The notes under the pieces were generated by a model, which searched no databases, had not been told where the DNA came from, and worked only from the letters and a program-made list of their open reading frames with translations. From Nocardia cyriacigeorgica (GTDB lineage Bacteria > Actinomycetota > Actinomycetes > Mycobacteriales > Mycobacteriaceae), in assembly GCF_029868385.1 (NCBI RefSeq), contig NZ_JARWNX010000062.1, positions 186,001-250,000 on the forward strand: 64,000 nucleotides of DNA, read 5' to 3'. The first letter of the stretch is position 1. Each line of letters starts with the position of its first letter. The position numbers were made by a program, and so were the translations under genes. This document shows positions 45,586 to 54,163 of this stretch, piece after piece.

Positions 45586-46581
45586 TCATGCCGTGACCTC
45601 CGTATGGTCGAACACCGACCGCAGCCGCGCCACGACGTCCTCGCGCAGATCACGGGGAGCGAGTACCACCGCGTCGGGGCCGAGTCCGGTGATCAGCCGC
45701 GCGATCCAGTCGCGGGATCGCACCGGAACCTCGATGACGGTGCCCGCGCGCCCGCCGATGGTCCGCGCCCCACCGGCGACGCCCAGTCGGCGCAGCTCGC
45801 GGCCGCGGCCTTCGGCCACCCAGATCGTCGCCGAACCGGAAACCGGGGCGGTGCCGGTCACCCTGGTGACGATCTCGCGCAGGTCGACGTCGTCGGGTTT
45901 GCGCACCGCGTTGCGCGGACCGTACGGGGTGATCTCCTCGCCGATGCGGGAGAGCCGGAAGGTGCGGATGGCGTGGCGTTCGCGGTCGTGGCCGACCAGA
46001 TACCAGCGGCCGTGATGGGTCACCACACCCCACGGCTCCACATCACGCATGAGATAGGGCGCGTTGACGGCGCCGCGATGCTCGAACCGCACCGCTTGTC
46101 CGGCGTCCACGGCGGCCAGCAGTTTGCCGAGTACCGGTTCGGATCCGCGGGTCCGCGCGGGCACCGCGGGCACCGACGCCAGGCCCGCTTCGGTTTCCAC
46201 GTGGATGCCCGCCGCACGCAGTTTGAGCAGCGCCCCTTCGGCGGCCGCGGCCAGCTCCGGCGATTCCCACATCTGCACGGCGACGGCGACGGCCGCCGCT
46301 TCCGAGCTGGTCAGGTCGATATCGGGGAGCTCGTAGGCGTCACGGTTGATCCGGTAGCCCTCGACCGTGGAGAACCGGCTGACCGACCCCACCTCCAGCG
46401 GGATGCCGAGATCGCGGAGTTCGTTCTTATCGCGTTCGAACATCCGGCTGAACGCTTCGTCGCTGGCCGAGTCCTCGTACCCCGCGACGCTGTCCCTGAT
46501 CCGCTCGGCGGTGAGGAACTGCCGGGTCGACAGCAGGGCGATGACCAGATTCATCAACCGCTCGACCTTGGATATCGCCAC
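45586..46581 (-). CDS. pafB: WYL-domain regulator PafB
   Basis: PafB is the partner of PafC. The 331-residue protein has an N-terminal helix-turn-helix (SKVERLMNLVIALLSTRQFL, then ERDKNELRDLGIPLE) and a WYL domain with RWYLVGHDRERHAIRTFRLSRI. It lies 125 bases downstream of pafA, with a perfect 15-base hairpin between them. It may therefore have its own promoter instead of being read only from pafA. Confidence 0.94.
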   Translation of the reverse strand: MAISKVERLMNLVIALLSTRQFLTAERIRDSVAGYEDSASDEAFSRMFERDKNELRDLGIPLEVGSVSRFSTVEGYRINRDAYELPDIDLTSSEAAAVAVAVQMWESPELAAAAEGALLKLRAAGIHVETEAGLASVPAVPARTRGSEPVLGKLLAAVDAGQAVRFEHRGAVNAPYLMRDVEPWGVVTHHGRWYLVGHDRERHAIRTFRLSRIGEEITPYGPRNAVRKPDDVDLREIVTRVTGTAPVSGSATIWVAEGRGRELRRLGVAGGARTIGGRAGTVIEVPVRSRDWIARLITGLGPDAVVLAPRDLREDVVARLRSVFDHTEVTA

Positions 46582-46669
46582 TCGAACAGGGTAATGCGCC
46601 GCGTGCGGTGATGTTGCGGCGGCGCACGGGTAATCGGATCGGCCGGGTGGCGGGTGAGTCGAAACTCAT

Positions 46670-46700
46670 CTCGCCGACGGCGTCGGACGCCGTCGGCGAG
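46670..46700 (-). terminator. Perfect hairpin between pafA and pafB
   Basis: CTCGCCGACGGCGTC and GACGCCGTCGGCGAG are exact complements separated by one base, 7 bases after the pafA stop. A smaller TGAGT-CGAA-ACTCA hairpin (46655-46668) follows. There is no T-run. It may end or weaken transcription before pafB. Confidence 0.65.
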
Positions 46701-46706
46701 TGCGCG

Positions 46707-48065
46707 CTACATCGAGGCGATGAGCCGGTCGACCCGTTCGTCGACCGAGCGGAACGGGTCCTTGCACAGCACCGTGCGCTGGGCCTGATCGTTGAGCTTC
46801 AGGTGCACCCAGTCGACGGTGAAGTCGCGTCCGGCCTCCTGGGCGGCGGTGATGAAATCGCCGCGCAGTTTGGCGCGGGTGGTCTGCGGAGGTGTTTCCA
46901 CCGCGGCGTCGACCGCGTCGTCCTCGGTGACCCGTTTGGCCAGACCCTTGCGCTGGAGCAGGTCGAATACGCCGCGACCACGTTTGATGTCGTGGTAGGC
47001 CAGATCGAGCTGGGCGATCTTGGGATCGGACAGCTCCATGTTGTAGCGGTCCTGATAGCGCTGGAACAGTTTGCGCTTGATCACCCAGTCGACCTCGGTG
47101 TCGACCTTCGCGAAGTCCTGCGCCTCCACCGCGTCGAGGGTGCGGCCCCACAGGTCGACCACCTGGTCGACCTGCGGGTCCCGATCACGGTTGCGCAGAT
47201 GTTCGACAGCGCGCGCATAGTACTCGCGCTGGATCTCGAGGGCACTGGCCTGGCGCCCGCCCGCCAGCCGGACCGGGCGGCGTCCGGTGAGGTCGTGGCT
47301 GACCTCGCGGATGGCGCGGATCGGATTGTCGAGCGCGAAATCGCGGAAGGACACGCCCGCCTCGATCATCTCCAGCACCAGCGAGGCCGTGCCGACCTTG
47401 AGCATGGTGGTGGTCTCGGACATGTTCGAATCACCGACGATCACGTGCAGACGGCGATACTTCTCGGCGTCGGCGTGCGGTTCGTCGCGGGTGTTGATGA
47501 TCGGCCGCGACCTGGTGGTCGCCGAGGAGACGCCCTCCCAGATGTGTTCGGCCCGCTGCGACAGGCAGAAGGTGGCCGCCTTCGGCGTTTGCAGCACCTT
47601 GCCCGCACCGCAGATCAGCTGCCTGGTCACCAGGAACGGCAGCAGTACATCGGAGATCCGGGAGAATTCGCCCGCGCGGACCACGAGGAAGTTCTCATGG
47701 CAGCCGTAGGAGTTGCCCGCCGAGTCGGTGTTGTTCTTGAACAGGTAGATATCCCCGCCGATACCTTCTTCGGCGAGTCGCTGTTCTGCGTCGATGAGCA
47801 GTTCCTCGAGCACCCGCTCACCGGCCCGGTCATGAGTGACCAGCTGGGCCAGGTTGTCGCATTCCGCGGTGGCGTATTCCGGGTGTGAGCCTACGTCGAG
47901 GTACAACCGGGCGCCGTTGCGGAGGAACACGTTGGAACTGCGACCCCAGGACACCACCCGGCGGAACAGATACCGGGCCACCTCGTCGGGGCTGAGCCTG
48001 CGGTGTCCGTGGAAGGTGCACGTCACACCGAATTCGGTCTCGATCCCCATGATTCGTCGCTGCAC
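46707..48065 (-). CDS. pafA: Pup-protein ligase PafA
   Basis: PafA uses ATP to join the C-terminal Glu of Pup to lysines of target proteins. The 452-residue length equals that of the M. tuberculosis enzyme. The glutamine-synthetase-like active site is seen in MGIETEFGVTC, the YLFKNNTDSAGNSYGCHENF segment and RPIINTRDEPHADAEKYRRLH. The GTG at 48065 gives the canonical (M/V)QRRIMGIETE start. A TAATGT -10 box lies seven bases before it, so the message is probably leaderless. A 20-base palindrome lies about 50 bases upstream. Confidence 0.96.
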   Translation of the reverse strand: MQRRIMGIETEFGVTCTFHGHRRLSPDEVARYLFRRVVSWGRSSNVFLRNGARLYLDVGSHPEYATAECDNLAQLVTHDRAGERVLEELLIDAEQRLAEEGIGGDIYLFKNNTDSAGNSYGCHENFLVVRAGEFSRISDVLLPFLVTRQLICGAGKVLQTPKAATFCLSQRAEHIWEGVSSATTRSRPIINTRDEPHADAEKYRRLHVIVGDSNMSETTTMLKVGTASLVLEMIEAGVSFRDFALDNPIRAIREVSHDLTGRRPVRLAGGRQASALEIQREYYARAVEHLRNRDRDPQVDQVVDLWGRTLDAVEAQDFAKVDTEVDWVIKRKLFQRYQDRYNMELSDPKIAQLDLAYHDIKRGRGVFDLLQRKGLAKRVTEDDAVDAAVETPPQTTRAKLRGDFITAAQEAGRDFTVDWVHLKLNDQAQRTVLCKDPFRSVDERVDRLIASM

Positions 48066-48072
48066 ACTATCG

Positions 48073-48078
48073 ACATTA
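48073..48078 (-). promoter_or_regulatory. -10 box of a probably leaderless pafA transcript
   Basis: On the minus strand TAATGT fits the actinobacterial TANNNT -10 pattern. It is followed by exactly seven bases and the GTG start codon, so the start codon coincides with the expected transcription start. No ribosome site is present. Confidence 0.5.
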
Positions 48079-48111
48079 CAGCCATGACCAGCCCGTGCGC
48101 GGGGATCGGAG

Positions 48112-48131
48112 AACCCGTATGTATACGGGTT
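48112..48131. promoter_or_regulatory. 20-base palindrome upstream of pafA
   Basis: AACCCGTAT-GT-ATACGGGTT has perfect nine-base arms. It lies 47-66 bases before the pafA start, near or just upstream of the expected -35 position, and so could bind an activator or a repressor. No matching site was noticed elsewhere in the window. Confidence 0.55.
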
Positions 48132-48299
48132 GGCAACGATTCGGACGGCAATCGTTCGTCGGTGAGGCCGCGCGGGCGAGAAATTTTTGGTGGATGGCCG
48201 CACAGCATCCACACAGCAACTCGACGTATCGACATAACGCCCCGAGGGGCGCGTCGTATCCGGTCCTCGCTCCGTCCGTGCGACCGGGCCCCGAGCCGA

Positions 48300-48344
48300 A
48301 TTCGGGTCGTATGCGACGGGGCTAGCGCCGCATACGACCCGAAT
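48300..48344 (-). terminator. Terminator after prcA
   Basis: ATTCGGGTCGTATGCG (48300-48315) and CGCATACGACCCGAAT (48329-48344) form a perfect 16-pair stem around a 13-base loop, 10 bases beyond the prcA stop. It should separate the pup-prcB-prcA operon from pafA. Confidence 0.75.
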
Positions 48345-48353
48345 GGGCTGCTT

Positions 48354-49139
48354 CTACTTCTTGCCGTCCTCGCCGTCGCCGGCGGCCTCCGCCTGTGCTT
48401 CCGCTTCGGCTTCGGTGCCCGCGCCGGCTGCCGAGGTATCGAGCAATCGCTCCAAAACCGCCGGTCCGATCCGTCGGAACGCCCGACGGGGCCGCGCCTG
48501 CTCCAGCGTGGCGACCTCGAGGGAGGCGACGCCGAGCACCCGCTTGTCCTTATCGCCCTCGGGCAGCCCGGCTTGCAAGGCCTTGACCGCGACGCCGATA
48601 GCGCTCGCCAGATCCAGGCCGGGTTCGTAGGACGCCTTCAACGCGGTGACGATGGGTTCGGTGGTGCCACCCATGACCACGTATTCGCGTTCGTCGACGA
48701 TCGAGCCGTCGAAGGTGATCCGGTACAGCACCGCGCTGCGATCCTGTTCCGGATAGGCCACCTCGGCGACGCAGATCTCGACCTCGAAGGGTTTGAGCTG
48801 GTCGGTGAAGATCGAGCCGAGCGACTGAGCGTAGGCATTGGCCAACGCCCGGCCGGTGACATCGCGGCGACCGTATTGGTAGCCGCGCAGATCGGCTTGC
48901 AGGATTCCGCCGCGGCGCAGGTTCTCGAACTCGTTGTATTTACCGACGGCCGCGAAGCCGATCCGGTCGTAGAGTTCGCTCACCTTGTGCAGCGTCGCCG
49001 AAGGATTCTCGGCGACGAACACCACGCCCTTGTCGTAGACGAGGACTACGACACTGCGACCCCGGGCGATGCCCTTGCGCGCGAGCTCGGTCTTGTCGCG
49101 CATGATCTGCTCGGCCGACGCGTAGTACGGCAGCGTCAT
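48354..49139 (-). CDS. prcA: Proteasome alpha subunit
   Basis: PrcA forms the outer rings of the 20S proteasome and gates entry. The 261-residue protein has the alpha-type N-terminus (YYASAEQIMRDKTELARKGI), the VVLVYDKGVVFVAENPS strand region and DRIGFAAVGKYNEFENLRRGG. The C-terminal 30 residues are Glu/Ala-rich and not conserved. It starts 37 bases after prcB on the same strand, and a strong hairpin follows it. Confidence 0.96.
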   Translation of the reverse strand: MTLPYYASAEQIMRDKTELARKGIARGRSVVVLVYDKGVVFVAENPSATLHKVSELYDRIGFAAVGKYNEFENLRRGGILQADLRGYQYGRRDVTGRALANAYAQSLGSIFTDQLKPFEVEICVAEVAYPEQDRSAVLYRITFDGSIVDEREYVVMGGTTEPIVTALKASYEPGLDLASAIGVAVKALQAGLPEGDKDKRVLGVASLEVATLEQARPRRAFRRIGPAVLERLLDTSAAGAGTEAEAEAQAEAAGDGEDGKK

Positions 49140-49176
49140 TCGCTGGCACTCCTTGCTGTGTCATGCGGGAGGACCG

Positions 49177-50031
49177 TCATCGGGCCTCCTGCGCTGCCTC
49201 CCGGTCGGCGACGATGCCGCGGGCGATCTCGGCGAGCCTGGTATCGGTCACCTCGAGCGCACCGTCATCGTTGATGACGATCGCCGTGGGATAGATGCCG
49301 CGCACCAGATCGGGGCCGCCGGTGGCGGTGTCGTCGTCGGCGGCGTCGAACAGCGACTCCACCGCGATACGCAACGCCCGTTCTTCGTCGATTCCCTTGG
49401 CGTAGAGCTTCTTCAGCGACGATTTGGCGAAGTTCGAGCCCGAACCCACTGCCGCGTAACCGAATCGCTCCTCACTCTGCCCGCCGACCACGTCATAGGA
49501 GATGATCCGACCGACCTTGTCGGGATCGGTCGCCTCCTGGTCGTAGCCGACCAGCACGGGAACCACCGCCAGCCCCTGGAGGGCCGCTGGCAGATTGTCG
49601 CGCACCATTTTCGACAGCTTGTTGGCCTTGCCGTCGAAGGTCAGCGGGACGCCTTCGATCTTCTCGTAGTGCTCGAGTTCCACCGCGAACAACCGCACCA
49701 TCTCCACGGCCATGCCCGCGGTACCCGCGATACCGGCCGCCGAATAGGTGTCGGTGATGTAGACCTTCTCCATATCCCGGCTGGCCAGCAGGTTGCCCTG
49801 GGTGGCGCGCCGGTCGCCCGCGATGAGCACGCCGCCGCGGAAGGTGACCGCGACGATCGTCGTGCCGTGCGGCGCGATATCGCGTGCACCGCCGCCGGGG
49901 TTTCCGGCGGCGGTGTTCATCGCGGCGAATCCGTTGCTGGGCAACAGATCGGGTGCGTGCATGCGCAGATGTTCGGAAAAGGATGACAGGGCGTACCCCG
50001 GGTGGAGACGCAAGGGGTCACCTGAGGTCAC
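49177..50031 (-). CDS. prcB: Proteasome beta subunit
   Basis: PrcB carries the protease sites of the 20S proteasome. The 284-residue precursor has a 56-residue propeptide that would be cut at HG/TTIVAVTF, exposing the catalytic Thr57. The general-base Lys lies in the following strands near GDRRATQGN. The ATG overlaps the pup stop by four bases (ATGA), linking production of tag and protease. Confidence 0.97.
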   Translation of the reverse strand: MTSGDPLRLHPGYALSSFSEHLRMHAPDLLPSNGFAAMNTAAGNPGGGARDIAPHGTTIVAVTFRGGVLIAGDRRATQGNLLASRDMEKVYITDTYSAAGIAGTAGMAVEMVRLFAVELEHYEKIEGVPLTFDGKANKLSKMVRDNLPAALQGLAVVPVLVGYDQEATDPDKVGRIISYDVVGGQSEERFGYAAVGSGSNFAKSSLKKLYAKGIDEERALRIAVESLFDAADDDTATGGPDLVRGIYPTAIVINDDGALEVTDTRLAEIARGIVADREAAQEAR

Positions 50032-50222
50032 TGGCCGCCTTTCTGCACGTAGGCGCGGACGAAGTCCTCGGCGTTCTCCTCGAGCACATCATCGATCTCG
50101 TCGAGCAGGTCGTCGGTGTCTTCCGCGAGCTTTTCGCGCCGCTCCTGACCGGCGGCGTCGACGCCCTCCGGGCCCTCGTCCTCGTCGCCGCCCCCGGCGC
50201 GTTTGGTCTGCTCTTGTGCCAT
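50028..50222 (-). CDS. pup: Prokaryotic ubiquitin-like protein Pup
   Basis: Pup is the 64-residue, disordered protein tag. It is highly acidic, has the central DDLLDEIDDVLEENAEDF helix that binds the ARC/Mpa coiled coil, and ends in VQKGGQ. The final Gln means that it must be deamidated to Glu by Dop before PafA can use it. An AGGAGG site precedes the ATG. It begins the pup-prcB-prcA operon. Confidence 0.97.
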   Translation of the reverse strand: MAQEQTKRAGGGDEDEGPEGVDAAGQERREKLAEDTDDLLDEIDDVLEENAEDFVRAYVQKGGQ

Positions 50223-50401
50223 GGCAGCCGACCTCCTGTTGTTTCACCACGTCCGGACCCTGGGTGAGCACCGGCCCGGCCGTGCGCAATGTGCGTGCTC
50301 GTTCTTCAACACTACCCAGACGCACCGACACGTTGTCGGATTCGGTGAGTGTCGTGACCTGACACCGGCCCCGCGTGTGCTGCGGCGGACCGGTCACCGA
50401 C

Positions 50402-51901
50402 CTAGGTGGTGAGCTGTTCGACCAGTTCGGCGGCGGTATCGACACCGTCGAGCAGCTTGCCGACGTGCGCCTTGGTGCCGCGTCGCGGTTCCAGCGTCGG
50501 GATGCGGACCAGCGAATCACCGCCGAGATCGAAGATGACCGAATCCCAGCTCGCGGCCGCGATATCGGCGCCGAACCGGCGCAGGCATTCACCGCGGAAG
50601 TAGGCGCGGGTGTCGGTGGGGGGTTTGGTCATCGCGTCGAGCACCTGCTGTTCGCTGACCAGCCGCTTCATCGAGCCGCGGGCGACGAGCCGGTTGTACA
50701 GGCCCTTGTCCAGCCGCACGTCCGAGTACTGGAGATCCATCAGATGCAGTTTCGGCGCGGCCCAGCTCAGCCCCTCACGGTTGCGCATGCCCTCGAGCAG
50801 ACGCAGTTTGGCGGGCCAGTCCAGCAGATGGGCGCATTCCATCGGATCACGCTCGAGCAGGTCGAGCACCATCGCCCAGTTGTCCATCACGTCGATCACG
50901 CGCGGATCGTCGTTGCCCTCGCGGTCGAGGAATTTGGCGACCCGCTCGTGGTAGAGCCGCTGCAAGGCCAGACCGGTGATCTCGCGGCCGTCGGCCAGCG
51001 CGACGGTGGCGCGCAGGGTGGGGTCGTGGCTGATGGTGTGCACGGCGGTGACCGGGCGGGCCAGTTGCAGATCCGACAGATCCTCGCCGGATTCGATCAG
51101 GTCCAGCACCAGCGCGGTGGTGCCGACCTTGAGATAGGTCGACATCTCGGCGAGGTTGGCGTCGCCGATGATGACGTGCAGCCTGCGGTATTTGTCGGCG
51201 TCGGCGTGCGGTTCGTCGCGGGTGTTGATGATGCCGCGCTTGAGCGTGGTCTCCAGGCCGACCTCGACCTCGATGTAGTCCGAACGCTGCGACAGCTGGA
51301 ATCCGGCGTGGTCGCCGGATTGGCCGATGCCCACCCGCCCGGACCCGCAGATCACCTGCCGGGAGACGAAGAACGGGGTGAGCCCGACGATGATGGCGTT
51401 GAACGGCGTGTCGCGGTTCATCAGATAGTTCTCGTGGGTGCCGTAGGAGGCGCCCTTGCCGTCGACGTTGTTCTTGTACAGCTGCAACCGTGGCGCGCCC
51501 GGCACGCTCGACGCATGCCGCGCCGCGGCCTCCATGACCCGCTCACCCGCCTTGTCCCAGATCACCGCATCCAGCGGATCGGTGACCTCGGGCGCGGAGT
51601 ATTCGGGGTGCGCGTGGTCGACGTAGAGCCGGGCACCATTGGTGAGGATCATGTTCGCCGCGCCCACCTCGTCGGCGTCGATCACCGGCGCTGGACCGTT
51701 CATCCGGCTCAGGTCGAAGCCGCGCGCATCGCGCAGCGGTGATTCGACCTCGTAATCCCATCGGGTTCGCTTGGCCCGCGGCACGCCTTCGGCGGCGGCG
51801 TAGGCCAGCACCGCCTGGGTGGAGGTGAGGATCGGGTTGGCCGACGGCTCGGTGGGGGTCGAGATGCCGTATTCGACCTCGATTCCGATGATGCGCTGCA
51901 T
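50402..51901 (-). CDS. dop: Pup deamidase/depupylase Dop
   Basis: Dop converts the C-terminal Gln of Pup to Glu and also removes Pup from proteins. The 499-residue protein is a PafA paralogue with IIGIEVEYGIS at the N-terminus, LQLYKNNVDGKGASYGTHENY and RGIINTRDEPHADADKYRRLH. The ATG at 51901 matches the family start. A TACGCT -10 box lies seven bases before it, so it is probably leaderless like pafA; an upstream in-frame ATG at 51943 is less likely. A gap of 179 bases separates it from pup. Confidence 0.95.
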   Translation of the reverse strand: MQRIIGIEVEYGISTPTEPSANPILTSTQAVLAYAAAEGVPRAKRTRWDYEVESPLRDARGFDLSRMNGPAPVIDADEVGAANMILTNGARLYVDHAHPEYSAPEVTDPLDAVIWDKAGERVMEAAARHASSVPGAPRLQLYKNNVDGKGASYGTHENYLMNRDTPFNAIIVGLTPFFVSRQVICGSGRVGIGQSGDHAGFQLSQRSDYIEVEVGLETTLKRGIINTRDEPHADADKYRRLHVIIGDANLAEMSTYLKVGTTALVLDLIESGEDLSDLQLARPVTAVHTISHDPTLRATVALADGREITGLALQRLYHERVAKFLDREGNDDPRVIDVMDNWAMVLDLLERDPMECAHLLDWPAKLRLLEGMRNREGLSWAAPKLHLMDLQYSDVRLDKGLYNRLVARGSMKRLVSEQQVLDAMTKPPTDTRAYFRGECLRRFGADIAAASWDSVIFDLGGDSLVRIPTLEPRRGTKAHVGKLLDGVDTAAELVEQLTT

Positions 51902-51908
51902 GTGCACG

Positions 51909-51914
51909 AGCGTA
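51909..51914 (-). promoter_or_regulatory. -10 box of a probably leaderless dop transcript
   Basis: On the minus strand TACGCT fits TANNNT and is followed by seven bases and the ATG at 51901. The geometry is identical to that at pafA. Confidence 0.45.
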
Positions 51915-52002
51915 GGCGACGCGACCGACTGTTCGGATGTCATACCGACGGTGGTACTTACGGAGGACCCGCGCGCACCCCCACCCGCGCGATAGTCGGA
52001 AC

Positions 52003-53190
52003 ATGACCGAATCGCTGGCCACGACCACCTCGGCGGCACCGGCTCCCCGCCCGCCGCGACTCATCGCACTGGACGTGCTCCGCGGGATCGCGATCCTCGG
52101 CACCCTCGGCACCAATATCTGGATCCTCACCGATCCGGAGGGGATCATCGGCTATATCAGCAGGCTCGGGGATCCAGCCGCCGACGGCTGGGGCTGGACC
52201 GAACGGGTTCTGCAACAGTTCGCGCAGGGCAAGTATCTGGGCCTGCTGACGATCATGTTCGGCATCGGGCTGGCCATCCAGCAGGCCTCGGCGCAACGCG
52301 CGGGACGGCGCTGGCCGGGCAAGTACCCGATCCGGGCGGGTCTGCTGTTGCTCGACGGTCTGCTGAACTTCCTGCTCATCGCCGAATTCGATGTGCTGAT
52401 GGGGTACGCGATCACCGGCCTGGTCGTCGCCTTCGTGCTGGCCACCTCGCCCCGCGCCCAACGGCGCTGGCTGATCGTGGCCGCGAGTATCCACCTGGCG
52501 ATGCTGACCCTGGTGGCCGTCGCGATGGTCGCCGATGACGGCGGGGGTTCCACGTCCGAACCGCGGCACCTCGACCCCAACCCGTACGCCGACGGTTCCT
52601 TCTGGGATCTGGTGCTGTTCCGCATCGATAACGCCCTCACCTTCCGATTGGAGGCGATCGTCATCTTCCCGATGTCGATCGCACTGTTCCTGCTCGGCGC
52701 GCGGCTGTTCCGGGCGGGTGTGTTCGCACCGGAGGGCGCGCGGCTGCGCAAGCGGCTGATGATCATCGGATTCGGTATCGCCGCGCCCCTGGACCTGCTG
52801 CTCGGCGTCGGTGTCGGTGGTGACGCCGTGCTGATCACCCGCTATGGCATCGCACCGTTCGTCTCGCTCGGCATTCTCGCCCTGGTGGCGCACTTCTATT
52901 TGCACCGCTCACGCACCGGGTTCGCCGGTGCCCGGCTCACCGAGGTCGGGCGCATGGCGTTGAGCTGTTACATCCTCCAGAATCTGGTCGCTTCGATCAT
53001 CTGCTACGGCTGGGGCCTCGGCCTGGCCGCGCGGGTGGCTCCCGATGCCAGGGTGCCGTTCACGGTCGCGGTGTATCTCGTCGTCACGGTCGTCATCGTC
53101 GGTTTCGCCCACCTGTGGCTGCGCCGCTTCGACCGGGGGCCGGTGGAATGGTTGTGGAATGCCAGCTACCGGCGGCTCGCGGGCGAATAG
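52003..53190 (+). CDS. DUF418 family membrane protein
   Basis: This 395-residue polytopic membrane protein belongs to the DUF418/YeiB-like group. The N-terminus RLIALDVLRGIAILGTLGTNIW and the C-terminal VGRMALSCYILQNLVASIICYGWG are diagnostic; each is quoted only in part. About ten spans are evident. It is divergent from dop across 101 bases, in the position of the M. tuberculosis membrane-protein gene Rv2113. Function is unknown; related acyltransferase-like folds suggest work on envelope lipids or sugars. Confidence 0.85.
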   Translation: MTESLATTTSAAPAPRPPRLIALDVLRGIAILGTLGTNIWILTDPEGIIGYISRLGDPAADGWGWTERVLQQFAQGKYLGLLTIMFGIGLAIQQASAQRAGRRWPGKYPIRAGLLLLDGLLNFLLIAEFDVLMGYAITGLVVAFVLATSPRAQRRWLIVAASIHLAMLTLVAVAMVADDGGGSTSEPRHLDPNPYADGSFWDLVLFRIDNALTFRLEAIVIFPMSIALFLLGARLFRAGVFAPEGARLRKRLMIIGFGIAAPLDLLLGVGVGGDAVLITRYGIAPFVSLGILALVAHFYLHRSRTGFAGARLTEVGRMALSCYILQNLVASIICYGWGLGLAARVAPDARVPFTVAVYLVVTVVIVGFAHLWLRRFDRGPVEWLWNASYRRLAGE

Positions 53191-53197
53191 CGGCCGA

Positions 53198-53698
53198 TCA
53201 CGCCGAGCGGCGGTTGCGATGGTCGGCCACGTGGACGCGGTTCGAACAGCGGGTCGAGCAGAACCGGCGGCGACCGTTGCGGGAGGTGTCGACGTAGACG
53301 GTGCCGCAGCCGGGGCGCGCGCAGCGACCGATCCGGGTGGGGTCCGCGCAGAACAGTTCGGCCAGACCGGCGGCGGTGTAGGCCTTGACCCGCTCGTCCA
53401 CCGGCGCGTCCATCCGCGAGTAGTGCAGGTGTGGGGCCCGGCCGTCGTGGGTGGAGATATAGGGCTCACTGGTCGTCTCGGCGAGCAATGCGTTCAACAG
53501 CTCCACCGACGGCGCGGTGAAGACCTCGTCGAGACGGGCGATCCAGCCGCGAAGTTCGGCGATCTGCCGTTCGCTGAGCGGGGTGAGCGGCTTGTAATCG
53601 GCCTCGGCGAGCAGTTCACGCAGATCCTGATCGGGCGGTGCGTTGACCAGCAGAACGGCGAGCTGAGCGGCCGCGCCACCGTAAGGGTTGAAATGCAT
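53198..53698 (-). CDS. CGNR zinc-finger protein
   Basis: This 166-residue protein has an N-terminal ABATE-like stress-associated domain (NPYGGAAAQLAVLLVNAP) and a C-terminal CGNR zinc finger. The finger has cysteines in RCARPGC and RRRFCSTRCSNRVHVA, the last being the CxNR-type signature. Such proteins are likely DNA-binding regulators. It converges on the DUF418 gene and is divergent, by 25 bases, from a small zinc-ribbon gene. Confidence 0.88.
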   Translation of the reverse strand: MHFNPYGGAAAQLAVLLVNAPPDQDLRELLAEADYKPLTPLSERQIAELRGWIARLDEVFTAPSVELLNALLAETTSEPYISTHDGRAPHLHYSRMDAPVDERVKAYTAAGLAELFCADPTRIGRCARPGCGTVYVDTSRNGRRRFCSTRCSNRVHVADHRNRRSA

Positions 53699-53723
53699 AA
53701 GACCATTACATCAGGCTTGGTCC

Positions 53724-54011
53724 ATGCCCGCTACCTGCCCTTCCTGCTCCTGGCCGAAGCCAGAGGCCGTATCCACCCATGGCGCCGTCCGCTATCTCCG
53801 ATGCGTCTGCGGACAGTGGCTCGTCTGCGTCGACGGCACGATCGTCGCGACGCCGGGCGGTAGCGGACTCGAGAGCGGCCCGGTCACGCACACCGGCGCG
53901 CCCGCCCGAGCCGAGCTGCACCTGCCGGTTCACCCGGCCGCCGCGTCGCCGGGCCTCGGAGTCGAACGCGGTCACGACCGGTGCGAGTCGGCCGATCCGC
54001 TCGGATTCTGA
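53724..54011 (+). CDS. Small zinc-ribbon protein
   Basis: The 95-residue product begins MPATCPSCSWPKPE and continues with LRCVCGQWLVCVDG, giving two CxxC-type cysteine pairs about 22 residues apart in a rubredoxin-like zinc-ribbon. The last 50 residues are Ala/Pro/Gly-rich and not informative, and the true end could differ. It is divergent from the CGNR gene, so the two could share a promoter region. Function unknown. Confidence 0.6.
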   Translation: MPATCPSCSWPKPEAVSTHGAVRYLRCVCGQWLVCVDGTIVATPGGSGLESGPVTHTGAPARAELHLPVHPAAASPGLGVERGHDRCESADPLGF

Positions 54012-54163
54012 TCGATCCGATTCCGCGTCCTCTCCGGCACCGTGACTACCCCGTCCGCGGTCTCGACTTCCCCGCTCCCCTGGCTGTCGACCTGCTCGAC
54101 CGGTTTCGCCGCGGGTCGATGAGCCACCGGCGGAGCACACACCGAAAGCGGTATCGTCGAGGC

